A stretch of 14,328 nucleotides of DNA from SZUA-430 sp046153995. GTDB taxonomy: Bacteria; Pseudomonadota; Alphaproteobacteria; Micropepsales; Micropepsaceae. Positions 1-6,813 of the stretch are shown piece by piece. The DNA is taken from the NCBI GenBank assembly GCA_046153995.1, contig JBJXEH010000130.1:1-14328 (forward strand). The letters run 5' to 3'. A model generated the notes under the pieces. The model was not told the DNA's origin. It saw only the letters and a list, made by a program, of their open reading frames with translations, and did no database searches. Position 1 is the stretch's first letter. Each line of letters starts with the position of its first letter. Made by a program: the position numbers and the translations under genes.

Positions 1-496
1 TGCCGCCTGTTGTTGCGGCGGCGTCGATGGCGGCTTGGATGGCTGTGTGGTCTTCGGTGATGCCGTCGCATTTTGCGCCGAAGTCTTTGACGTTGTAGAC
101 GTGCGCATTCTCCGTCACCGGCAGGTCGGCGATGCGGCGGCGTAGTTGTTGGACTTGCGCTACGATTTTGTCGAGTTGGGTTTCCACGTTCTCGGCTGCG
201 AACGCGCCGGATGTGGCGAGGTCCAGGTCTTGGGTCTCGGGTATCTCGCGCTCGATCACCACCGTCTTCGTCGCGGGCGGCGGGGTGATGAAGACGACGT
301 TGCCGGGGCCAGGGTATAGCGCGACGTTCAGCGTGTAGTGGCTGTTCAGCGTTTGCGGCGTGTCGGCCAGCGTTGCGTTGTCGCGCAGGGACACTTTGAG
401 GTCGCTTGGCGCCCAGATTTTGAAGGGGAACGCGAACCAGGCCGTGCTGCCGTTTGCCGCGTGGGCGATGCGGGTGGTGGTGGTGGAGAGGGTCAT
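1..496 (-). CDS. Tailspike, partial: T7-type fibre anchor fused to pectate-lyase-like beta-helix
   Basis: This gene runs off the left edge of the window; 165 residues are readable without a stop. Residues 1-126 match the N-terminal anchor of the tail fibre encoded at 1695-3041: a hand count gives 77 identical of 126 with no gaps, including the shared KIWAP, ATLADT and AAENVE stretches. This is the T7 gp17-type domain that attaches a fibre to the tail. From residue 137 the protein changes to VKDFGAKCDGITEDHTAIQA, the start motif of the pectate-lyase-3 (tailspike beta-helix) family, so the missing part is probably a glycan-binding or glycan-degrading spike. The ATG at 494-496 has an AGGA Shine-Dalgarno about 9 nt upstream. 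The motif ACAGGA before the start also precedes the other fibre gene, so the duplication seems to include the ribosome site. Whether it is an active depolymerase cannot be judged without the C-terminal part. Confidence 0.82.
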   Translation of the reverse strand, partial: MTLSTTTTRIAHAANGSTAWFAFPFKIWAPSDLKVSLRDNATLADTPQTLNSHYTLNVALYPGPGNVVFITPPPATKTVVIEREIPETQDLDLATSGAFAAENVETQLDKIVAQVQQLRRRIADLPVTENAHVYNVKDFGAKCDGITEDHTAIQAAIDAAATTGG

Positions 497-520
497 GGGT
501 GGTGTCCTGTGATTGCTCAA

Positions 521-546
521 CAAGAAAGAGCCGGCTGGAAGCCGGC
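521..546 (-). terminator. Possible weak Rho-independent terminator between lysis genes and tailspike
   Basis: On the minus strand a 6-bp stem (GCCGGC, loop TTCCA, GCCGGC; 530-546) is followed by TCTTTCTTG. It lies 23 nt after the stop of the small membrane protein gene and ahead of the tailspike. The stem is short and the T-run is broken, so it could instead be a small intergenic hairpin repeat that attenuates rather than stops transcription. Confidence 0.35.
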
Positions 547-569
547 GGTCCCAGGCAGGAAGTGACTCA

Positions 570-803
570 TTACTTGCGCTTCAGTTCGTGGACGAGGTTG
601 TTCACGCTGCGCTTTAGGTCGTTTGTGTTTTCGTTGAGCGCGGCGACTTGCGTTTCGAGGCGCGCGATGCGTTCGGCGGTGACCGTCGAGCTTTCGATTT
701 GAGCGACGCGCGTGGTCAGGTCGCTCGCCCACCAGAGTGCTGCCGTGCTTACGCTCGCCAGGTAGATCAGCGTTGCGGGGCCGATGAGTTTGTCTGCGGT
801 CAT
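570..803 (-). CDS. Small one-TM lysis protein (holin or inner-membrane spanin-like)
   Basis: The product is 77 residues. Residues 7-26 are hydrophobic (IGPATLIYLASVSTAALWW), forming one membrane helix. Residues 32-73 look like a coiled coil, and the tail is basic (ELKRK). The start at 803 is chosen because AAAGGAG lies 7 nt upstream; a longer reading to 962 lies inside the endolysin gene and has no comparable site. Its ATG overlaps the endolysin stop (ATGA), so the two are translationally coupled. The endolysin has no signal peptide and would need a holin. The size, the single N-terminal helix and the coiled coil also fit an Rz-like inner spanin, but no lipoprotein partner was seen. The lysis role rests mainly on position. 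Confidence 0.65.
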   Translation of the reverse strand: MTADKLIGPATLIYLASVSTAALWWASDLTTRVAQIESSTVTAERIARLETQVAALNENTNDLKRSVNNLVHELKRK

Positions 804-1195
804 GCCGGGGCTCCTTTCGCCGGATAGGTTTTGCGGTCGAGTTCGATGTGCGGGCCGTCGCGGAACGTGCGCCAGTTGCCGCCCCAGCTGATCGGCACGC
901 CGCGTTCGGTGGCGGCCTGCTTGAACGCTTGCGCCACGATCGCGAAGGGCGGCCACTTCCACGTGACTTCGCCAGCGACCAGCGGCGCGAAGTCGATCGC
1001 GTGGCCGGTGAGGTGGCGCGAGCGCAGCGTCTTCGATGCACCGGCCGCCACCAGCTCGCGCTGGCGCTTCATCGTGCGCAGGCCTTCGGTGACGATGAAG
1101 GGGCAGCCGGTCAGTTCGGCCGCGCGGCGCACGATCTGCACGAGATCGGGGTGCACGCCGATGAGGTTTCGTTCACTGCGTTCGTCGAGTTGCAT
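800..1195 (-). CDS. Endolysin, M15-type peptidase (L-alanyl-D-glutamate / VanY-like)
   Basis: This 131-residue protein resembles T5-type endolysins, zinc peptidases that cut the peptide stem of peptidoglycan. The N-terminus (LDERSERNLIGVHPDLVQIV) has the family pattern of a start helix followed by VHPDL. The zinc-site motif SRHLTGHAIDFAP gives His61 and Asp68, and GPHIEL near the end supplies the third ligand, His116. The length is typical for a single-domain enzyme. The ATG at 1195 is preferred over an in-frame GTG at 1207 because the family normally begins just before this motif, though neither has a strong Shine-Dalgarno. There is no signal peptide or cell-wall binding domain, so release should depend on the small membrane protein gene that overlaps its 3' end. 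It lies between the two receptor-binding protein genes. Confidence 0.9.
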   Translation of the reverse strand: MQLDERSERNLIGVHPDLVQIVRRAAELTGCPFIVTEGLRTMKRQRELVAAGASKTLRSRHLTGHAIDFAPLVAGEVTWKWPPFAIVAQAFKQAATERGVPISWGGNWRTFRDGPHIELDRKTYPAKGAPA

Positions 1196-1241
1196 GGGGG
1201 GTCTCACGGTTGGTCGTCGCGACAGTGCTCACGAGGAATTT

Positions 1242-1691
1242 TTACGGCGGTGGGTTGCCTTCGCCGCCTCCGCCTCCGCCGCCGAGGCCGGTGTCTTGCA
1301 GCCAGTAGTCGAACGTATCGAGCGTGACGCCGGCGTCGCTTAGGTTCGTGAGCGTCGCGGTGCCCGCCCAGATCGTGTTGTCGTCTGCGTTCGTGAAGAT
1401 GAACTGCAGCGTTTGGTTGTTCGCGACGTTGACGTCGATCGTCGCGCCGGATGTGCCTTCGGCGACCTGTAAACCGTTGACGTAGACGTGCACGACTTGA
1501 AGGTCCGTCATGTCGCTCGACAGCGTGAGGCGCAGCGCGATCGCGACGCCGAGGCCGGTGACGGTGGCCACGTTCGTGGCCGCGGAGGCGGTGACGCCCG
1601 CGTCGAAGATGCTGCCGAACGCGAGCGCATCGGGGGTGGCGTCCGGTCCGCCGCCGGCGGCGAAGCCTGAGAGGTTGGTGAGTTTGAGCAT
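1242..1691 (-). CDS. Small virion-type protein of unknown function downstream of the tail fibre
   Basis: The 149-residue product starts 3 nt after the tail fibre stop, so the two are probably translated together. The composition is rich in Ala, Thr, Val, Asn and Gly with few charges. Predicted strands dominate (for example VATVTGLGVAIALRLTLSS and VVHVYVNGLQVAEG), as expected of an extracellular beta-rich structural protein. It ends in an unusual tail: a run of seven glycines, then EGNPPP. I do not recognise a named family. Its position suggests a fibre-associated, fibre-tip or host-range protein, or one needed for fibre assembly; this is inference. The ATG at 1691 has only a weak upstream site (GGACGA), consistent with coupling to the fibre gene. 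Confidence 0.65.
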   Translation of the reverse strand: MLKLTNLSGFAAGGGPDATPDALAFGSIFDAGVTASAATNVATVTGLGVAIALRLTLSSDMTDLQVVHVYVNGLQVAEGTSGATIDVNVANNQTLQFIFTNADDNTIWAGTATLTNLSDAGVTLDTFDYWLQDTGLGGGGGGGEGNPPP

Positions 1692-1694
1692 GGG

Positions 1695-3041
1695 CTAATC
1701 GTCCGTGTTGGCGTTCGTGGTGTAGAAGAGCGCGACGCCGTGCAGGCGGGCGTCGGCGGCGAGTGTGTCTGCCGCGTCGGTTGCGGCGCGCTGCAGTTGG
1801 AAGATCGCGACGTCGCTTTCGGCGGGTGAGCCGCTCAGCGTGAAGGCCGGGGTTTCCCCTGTGCGGTAGAGTTGGTCCGCCGTGCCGCCGGAGTCCGTCA
1901 CCGTGACGGCGCTGCCGAACGCGGCGTCGAGGGGGTCGTTGTCGGAGAACGCGCGGCCTTGGATGGCCCACACGACGTTGTAGTTGACCGTTGCCGTGCC
2001 GTGGGACCACACGATGACGCCTGACAGCGTGCCTTCGTTCCAGCCCTTCGGCATCTGCACGGCGGCTTGCGCGAACTCGGCCGTGGCGGCGTCGAAGTCC
2101 AGCGTCTTGATCATCACCTTGTTCGTGGGCGTTTCCACGCTGCCCGGCGCGGGGCCGTTCGTCGCGCGCGGCGTCATGGCGCCCGCCGGTATCCAGAGCG
2201 TCTGCTTGCCGATGCCCACTTCGGAGAGAAGCGGCCTGTGGAGCGTGCCGTCCGACAGTTTGCGCGCCAGCATTTCGTAGTCGGTGCCGAGTGCCGGTGT
2301 CGTGTCGTTGCTGGTGGCGATGGCGGTCGAGAGAAGGATCGGCACGCGCACCTTCTTTGAGGCGTTGCCGTCCGAGGCATCGACGAACGGTACGAAGTCG
2401 GCGACCGCGCCGCCGGTGGCGTCGGTGGTGAGCAAGTTCAAGTCCACGGCGTTGCCGACGCCCAACGTGGCGCGCGCGGTCGCGGCGTCGGCGTCGTCGA
2501 GCAGCGTGCCGATGAACGACGACACCGTTTGCAGCGAGAGATTGACCGGCACCTTCAGGTCGAAGCCGTCACCCGTCGCGTTGATTGCGAGCAGCTGATT
2601 GTTGTTTGCGCTGCGCGGTTCAGGCAATGCGGGATCGGCAAGCGCCGTGCCCACTGGCAGACGCGGCGTGCGGGCGATAAGCTCGCGCAACGTTTGGATT
2701 TCAGCGGTCAGCTTGTCGAGTTGCTGCTCCACGTTCTCGGCCGCGAACGTGCCGGAGGCGATGAGGTCCAACTCCTGCGTCAACGGCATGTCGCGCAGGA
2801 TGACGACGGTGTGGGCCGCCGGCGGTGCGAAGGCGAACACAACGTTGCCGGTCGCCGGATACGTCACGATGTCGATCGTGTAGTCGGCGTTCAGCGTCTG
2901 CAGCGTATCGGCCAGCGTCGCGTTGTTGCGGACGTAAACCTTGAGATTTGCGGGCGCCCATATCTTGAACGCAAACGGAAACGTCACTGTCGTGCCGTTG
3001 CCGCCATGCGAAACCCGCGCGGCGGTGGTGGAGAGGGTCAT
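1695..3041 (-). CDS. Tail fibre with T7 gp17-like N-terminal anchor
   Basis: The product is 448 residues. Residues 1-126 are the T7-type fibre anchor that docks to the tail, with FPFAFKIWAPANLKVYV, the strand-rich YTIDIVTYPATGNVVF and a following helical segment AAENVEQQLDKLTAEIQTL likely to trimerise. The middle (about 140-280) has an LLAINATGDGFDL motif and an ATARATLGVG motif common in phage fibres. From about residue 283 (WIPAGAMTPRATNGP) the protein enters a beta-rich C-terminal domain that also occurs in other phage fibre proteins and probably forms the distal part. The start at 3041 is chosen over a GTG at 3092: AGGAG lies 9 nt upstream, the N-terminus then matches the tailspike exactly, and the longer version would be read from the adjoining repeat. 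There is no enzymatic motif, in contrast to the tailspike at the window edge. Confidence 0.87.
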   Translation of the reverse strand: MTLSTTAARVSHGGNGTTVTFPFAFKIWAPANLKVYVRNNATLADTLQTLNADYTIDIVTYPATGNVVFAFAPPAAHTVVILRDMPLTQELDLIASGTFAAENVEQQLDKLTAEIQTLRELIARTPRLPVGTALADPALPEPRSANNNQLLAINATGDGFDLKVPVNLSLQTVSSFIGTLLDDADAATARATLGVGNAVDLNLLTTDATGGAVADFVPFVDASDGNASKKVRVPILLSTAIATSNDTTPALGTDYEMLARKLSDGTLHRPLLSEVGIGKQTLWIPAGAMTPRATNGPAPGSVETPTNKVMIKTLDFDAATAEFAQAAVQMPKGWNEGTLSGVIVWSHGTATVNYNVVWAIQGRAFSDNDPLDAAFGSAVTVTDSGGTADQLYRTGETPAFTLSGSPAESDVAIFQLQRAATDAADTLAADARLHGVALFYTTNANTDD

Positions 3042-3085
3042 GTGTGGTGGCTCCTGTTTCAGGATTGGCGTTGAGGTGCAAACCT

Positions 3086-3259
3086 CTGACACTGTCCCTC
3101 ATCCGTCTCGCGCGTGCCGCGCTCGCCACCTTCTCCCGTTAGTCAACGGGAGAAGGGTAATTCTCTTTCTCACACACACAAATTCATTGCCCTTCTCCTG
3201 TCGCGAGACGGGAGAAGGTGGCGAGCGCGGAGCGCGAGACGGATGAGGGACAGTGTCAG
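3086..3259. repeat. 174-bp inverted repeat of two hairpin units (MITE/BIME-like)
   Basis: The left arm, starting CTGACACTGTCCCTCATCC at 3086, is mirrored by the right arm ending at 3259. The arms pair over about 53 nt with a 2-nt length difference, and similarity continues into each unit. Each unit carries its own hairpin: 3129-3156 is a perfect 12-bp stem (CCTTCTCCCGTT) with loop AGTC, and 3191-3218 is a 12-bp stem with one G-T pair and loop GCGA. The centre is AT-richer and holds a short CA run (about 3170-3180). The TGA of the 3256-4632 gene lies inside the right arm. The element looks like a chromosomal intergenic palindrome, possibly a non-autonomous transposon. In RNA it would fold strongly, so it may limit read-through or protect the upstream transcript. 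No target-site duplication is evident. Confidence 0.85.
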
Positions 3260-4632
3260 TCGTCCGCGATGCCTGCGACGCGTACGGCGAAAGTTTGTTC
3301 GACCGCGCGCGCTAACGCGGCGCCGTCGATGGTTCGGTCGAAGCTGGCTGTGCGGCGGTTGCGGTCGGTGGGGTTCAGGTCGGGGGCGTCGCGTAGGTGT
3401 AGCGCGGCATCCGTGGCGTTGAAGCCTGCTTTGGCTGCGGTGGCGAGGTTGTGTGCTTCGGCGCAGAGCGCGGGCGGTAGGCGGGTGACGAGTTTCTCGT
3501 CTTTCTGTTCAAGTTCGACGACGAGTTCTGCGGCGCGTTGTGCGCGTGTTGGATCACCGGACTTCAGATCGGCGGCGATGCTGCGCACCAGCGGCGCGGG
3601 CATGCGGCCCGCGGCTTGCGCGAAGGCGCGGCCGCCGCCTTTGTCCGCGGCGCCGTGTCCGGCGTAGGCGTGGTCGACGGCTTCGTCGTTTGCGTCACCT
3701 ATGTCTTGGCCGCGTGCGAGCTTTTCGCGGATCGCGGCGGCCGCTGTCTTGCGATCCGCGACCGTCTTTGCGGCGGCTTTGCTTTGTCTGCGCAGCGTGC
3801 GGGTTGCTGCAGCCTCGATCGTTTCGGCTTGCGCGAGCCAGGCGGTGAGGCCCGCTTCGTCGCCCTCCCCGCGCGCTGCCGCTTCGATAGCGTTCGCCGC
3901 GTCGGCGTGCGCGCGCATGGCTGCGATGTTTGCGCTGTTCGCTCGCTCAGCCCCGGCTTCCTCCATCGCGGTGGCCGCTTGCTTGCCGAGGACGCGTAGC
4001 GTCGCGCGGTCGAGGCCGTGGGCGGCATCGGCCGGGCCCTCATGCGTCTTGATCAGGTCCGCCGCGTGTTGCGGGTCGCGTTCGATCAGCGCGGCGAGTG
4101 CGGCTTCCGGAATGTCGGTCACACGCGCGCGCATAGCGGCTGCGGCCTTTGCCGGGAGTTTCAGTTGCTCGATCGCTTCACGCGCCGCGTCTGCATGGGC
4201 GGCGAAGTTCTGCGGTGCGGCGCGCGTCGCCTCTATCAACGTGTCCAGCGTCTTACCAAGCTGCACGACGCGTTCGCGCGCGCGGGCCGGTGCCTCAAGC
4301 CGCATCGCTTGGCCCCGCACGTCGCGCGATAACGCGTCGAAGTCGTCACCGGTCAGCGCGTCCGGCGACGCGCGGTACGCCTTTAGCGCTTCGTCCGCGC
4401 GGGCGACCAGGCCCACGCTCTTCTGGCCGTCTTGCGCAAACATCTTCAGAAGCTGCGTGCGCGCGCGGGCGCGTTCGTGTGCAGATGCCAACCGCGTATC
4501 GCGCTCGTCGCGGCGGCGGAGCGCACTTCGGGCTTGGCGATCGGCTTTCGCATTCGCATCGTCCGCAGCGATCGGGCGGCGCGGGCCTAAGGGCACGCGG
4601 AAGTCAGACGTGTTCGTGTCGCGCAGCAACAT
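3256..4632 (-). CDS. Internal virion (ejection) protein, paralogue of the 4695-6140 product
   Basis: The product is 458 residues, almost wholly helical, very rich in Ala and Arg, with no signal peptide or membrane helix. Its position after gp14- and gp15-like genes and before the fibre corresponds to the internal core proteins of T7-like phages, which are ejected with the DNA. Residues 350-449 align with residues 370-471 of the upstream neighbour: SGDPTRAQ with ASDPARRA, TRLPPAL with SWLPPDL, AKAGFNATDA with SDAGYADATS, and ends in VEQTFAVRVAGI with LGRQFNVDPTGI. The two are therefore paralogues ending at the same point. An earlier motif, DEAVDHAYAGHG (near 310), recalls the AVD-type repeats of phage core proteins. 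The start at 4632 has AAAGG 10 nt upstream. The stop codon lies in the palindromic repeat, yet the matching C-termini argue against truncation. It is not the large gp16-type transglycosylase. Confidence 0.68.
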   Translation of the reverse strand: MLLRDTNTSDFRVPLGPRRPIAADDANAKADRQARSALRRRDERDTRLASAHERARARTQLLKMFAQDGQKSVGLVARADEALKAYRASPDALTGDDFDALSRDVRGQAMRLEAPARARERVVQLGKTLDTLIEATRAAPQNFAAHADAAREAIEQLKLPAKAAAAMRARVTDIPEAALAALIERDPQHAADLIKTHEGPADAAHGLDRATLRVLGKQAATAMEEAGAERANSANIAAMRAHADAANAIEAAARGEGDEAGLTAWLAQAETIEAAATRTLRRQSKAAAKTVADRKTAAAAIREKLARGQDIGDANDEAVDHAYAGHGAADKGGGRAFAQAAGRMPAPLVRSIAADLKSGDPTRAQRAAELVVELEQKDEKLVTRLPPALCAEAHNLATAAKAGFNATDAALHLRDAPDLNPTDRNRRTASFDRTIDGAALARAVEQTFAVRVAGIADD

Positions 4633-4694
4633 GTGCGGGCAACCTTTCGATAAATTGTGGTGGACAGTTGTTTCCTGCGAATGGGCGACGGCCG

Positions 4695-6140
4695 CTAGCC
4701 TTTGACCGCAATGCCTGTCGGATCGACGTTGAATTGCCTGCCGAGTGCGGCGGCCAGATGTTCAAGGCGAACGTGTGCATCGAAATGATGGCGGCGGGCT
4801 GCGGTTGTGGCTGGTGTGAGCGAATTGGCGGCGTCGAGGTTTTTTAGCGACGTCGCGTCGGCGTACCCCGCATCGCTCAGCGCCGTGAAGCGGTGAGCGA
4901 AGGCGCGCAGGTCGGGTGGGAGCCAAGACGTCAACTTGCCGCTGTCGTCTGCTGCGTCCAACGCTTGCAGCATGCGCACGCTGCCGGCGCGGCGGGCTGG
5001 GTCGCTTGCGTGAAGGCTGTCGCGGATGTGTGCTTGCAGTTTCGGCGGTGTGGTGCCTGCGATCGCCGCCATGCGGATGCGGCGGCGGCCGGCGATGGCC
5101 GCGCCACTTGCGTCGTCGGCGACCGCGTCGATGAACGCGTCGAGGCTTTCGAGGTGATTTGCGTCCCAATCGATGGCGATGCCTTTGACGAGCGCGTGGC
5201 CGGTGGCGCCGTGGCGTTTGGCGCGCACCGTGGCGCGCTCACGCGCGGCGTCCGTTTTCGCTTCCAAGTCGCGGCCGCTTGCGGGATCGATTCTGTAGGC
5301 GTCGCGTACGCCCGCGTAGATGGCGTGCTGAAACGTGCCCGATGCGTCTGCGGCCGCGAGGCTTGCGTAGGTTTCTAGCCGGTGTCCGATCTGCGCGTTC
5401 TGTTGCTCCACGGCGTCGCTGTCTTGCTCCGCCTGCGTCGCGCGCTCCGCTTCGTGCTCCAGTGCTTCGCGCAGCGGCTCAGAGATGCCGAGGTCTTCGT
5501 CCGCGCCGCCTTTGCGGCTTCGCAACGTTTCCAGCGCAAGCTTCGGGTTCGACGCCATCAAGCCGCGCAGGTAGGCCTCGTTGATCTTCTGCTCTTGCCC
5601 GTCCACCTCCAAGCCTTGATCGCCCAGATGGTCGCGCAGCATCCGCGCTTCATCGCGCACGGCGCCGATCTGATCGGGTTGCAAGTAAGCAAGCTGCGCC
5701 AGCTCTTCCATTGTGGCGCCTGCGATCTTCACCGCGCCCGAAGCGCGGGCGTTCGCCTCCATACGCAGCGCCATGTCGAGCGCGGGGAGGCGCAGGCTCT
5801 GGCGAATCCGGTCCATCTCTGCGCGAAGCTTGGCGTCGTCCGGTTTCGACTTCTCATACTCTTCGTCCAGCACCCTGTCCGCGCTCAACGTCAAGCCGGG
5901 TCCGGCGGTGCCGTTTCGAACACTCTCGTTGAGATGATCGGCCACCGCTTTATGGGCGGCCGCGCGGAACTTGCTCAGCCGTTCGGCATCGTCGCGCGCT
6001 TTACGCTCTTTCAGCGCATCGCCAATGCCCGCCGCAGCGTTCGCCAAGGACTCGTACGGATTGTCCTCGATGTCGATCTTGGGAAGACTGACGCGCGCGT
6101 AGGCGACATCGGGCACGGGGATTCTGATCGTGTTCGCCAT
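4695..6140 (-). CDS. Internal virion (ejection) protein, gp15-like position
   Basis: The product is 481 residues, helical, with many charged residues and a proline/valine-rich N-terminus (IRIPVPDVAYARVSLPKIDI). Residues 50-130 and 200-270 look coiled-coil prone. It starts 15 nt after the gp14-like gene's stop, with GGAG 10 nt upstream of the ATG at 6140. Gene order and the helical composition match the gp15-class internal core protein of T7-like phages, which helps carry DNA through the cell envelope. Residue-level similarity to T7 gp15 is not evident, so the role rests on context. The C-terminal third resembles the downstream product, which marks a gene duplication. No catalytic motif was found. 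Confidence 0.7.
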   Translation of the reverse strand: MANTIRIPVPDVAYARVSLPKIDIEDNPYESLANAAAGIGDALKERKARDDAERLSKFRAAAHKAVADHLNESVRNGTAGPGLTLSADRVLDEEYEKSKPDDAKLRAEMDRIRQSLRLPALDMALRMEANARASGAVKIAGATMEELAQLAYLQPDQIGAVRDEARMLRDHLGDQGLEVDGQEQKINEAYLRGLMASNPKLALETLRSRKGGADEDLGISEPLREALEHEAERATQAEQDSDAVEQQNAQIGHRLETYASLAAADASGTFQHAIYAGVRDAYRIDPASGRDLEAKTDAARERATVRAKRHGATGHALVKGIAIDWDANHLESLDAFIDAVADDASGAAIAGRRRIRMAAIAGTTPPKLQAHIRDSLHASDPARRAGSVRMLQALDAADDSGKLTSWLPPDLRAFAHRFTALSDAGYADATSLKNLDAANSLTPATTAARRHHFDAHVRLEHLAAALGRQFNVDPTGIAVKG

Positions 6141-6155
6141 GGGTGGAGCGCTCCG

Positions 6156-6581
6156 TCAGCGGGGTTTGATGGCGCCTTGCGCGACCGTCGAGGCGGCGTC
6201 GAGTAGCGAGCGGGTGAAAGCGTTGCGGCCTGCCGCTCTCGCCGCGCGGGCTTCGGCTGCGCCGCGATAGCGCGCGATGATGCCTTCGTGTTCTTTGACC
6301 AGTGCGGGGTAGTCGAGGTTACCCGCGGACTCTGCGATCACGTCGATCATCGAGGCGCTGTCGAGGCCGACGCCGCGCGTGCCGAACGCGGCACGCAAGC
6401 TGCCAAGCTCGCGCTTGTTGGCGTAGCGGATGTTTTCGGTTTCGGCGGCGGCGGCTTGTTGCTGATAGATCGCCTCGCGCTCAGCCTGGATGGCGGCTTG
6501 CTTGCCCGCCTTCTGCTGGGCGATGCCGCCGGCAATCTGCGCGCCGGCCTGAATGCCGACGAGCACCATGGGATGACACAT
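6156..6581 (-). CDS. Internal virion protein, gp14-like
   Basis: The 141-residue product begins MCHPMVLVGIQAGAQIAGGI, the Cys-Pro-containing start followed by an alanine/glycine-rich, possibly membrane-active helix that is common in gp14-type internal virion proteins. A long polar helix follows (residues 20-65), then AAFGTRGVGLDSASMIDVIAES, a pattern recurrent in this family, and a second Ala/Arg-rich helix. T7 gp14 inserts in the outer membrane as part of the DNA ejection conduit; a similar role is inferred here. The ATG at 6581 has AAAGGA 11 nt upstream. It is the first structural gene after the plus-strand cargo gene, so the minus-strand transcript must cross that gene or restart in 6582-6813. 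Confidence 0.78.
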   Translation of the reverse strand: MCHPMVLVGIQAGAQIAGGIAQQKAGKQAAIQAEREAIYQQQAAAAETENIRYANKRELGSLRAAFGTRGVGLDSASMIDVIAESAGNLDYPALVKEHEGIIARYRGAAEARAARAAGRNAFTRSLLDAASTVAQGAIKPR

Positions 6582-6766
6582 GGGTGTGGGGTTCCTTTAG
6601 AGTAACGAGGAATTGGATTTCGCGGTTCGCGAGGAACTACGTCAGCAATCGCTTGGTCGCGGTGGCGATGGGCCTTGAAAGCGGCCGGTCCGGCGGTGGC
6701 CCTGCATCGTGGCCAATTTGTGACCTATCCATTTGAGTTCGCCTGGCTCCAAGCTGCGCAAACATT

Positions 6767-6775
6767 TGCCATAAT
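6767..6775 (+). promoter_or_regulatory. Possible extended -10 promoter for the plus-strand cargo gene
   Basis: TGCCATAAT fits an extended -10 element (TG, one base, CATAAT) and would give a transcript start near 6782 and a leader of about 32 nt before the ATG at 6814. No good -35 hexamer sits at 16-18 nt. It lies in the 232-nt gap between the divergent gp14-like and cargo genes, where no minus-strand promoter was recognised. The call is tentative. Confidence 0.3.
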
Positions 6776-6813
6776 GAAGTGCTTTGGTATGGCGAAGCAG
6801 GTTGGGGAACCTC

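Noticed and set aside
1204..2010. 268-residue open frame on the minus strand
   Set aside because: It is an out-of-frame shadow of the tail fibre and the small virion protein, with an extreme Arg/His content.
3092..3092. GTG start for the tail fibre, adding 17 residues
   Set aside because: The extension is read from the palindromic repeat and breaks the match with the tailspike N-terminus. The ATG at 3041 has a clear AGGAG.
3168..3181. Short CA dinucleotide run in the centre of the repeat
   Set aside because: It is too short to be a meaningful microsatellite; it is only the spacer between the two hairpin units.
3256..3259. Truncation of the internal virion protein by the repeat
   Set aside because: The C-terminus lines up with the end of its paralogue, so the stop within the repeat seems to fall at the natural end.
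3701..4705. 334-residue open frame on the plus strand
   Set aside because: It is antisense to the internal virion protein gene and arises from GC-rich codon use. Its composition (Ala, Ser, Arg) lacks domain-like patterns, and the minus-strand frame has a ribosome site and a paralogue.
5382..6206. 274-residue open frame on the plus strand
   Set aside because: It is antisense to the gp15-position gene and has an Arg/Leu-rich low-information sequence; there is no supporting context on that strand.
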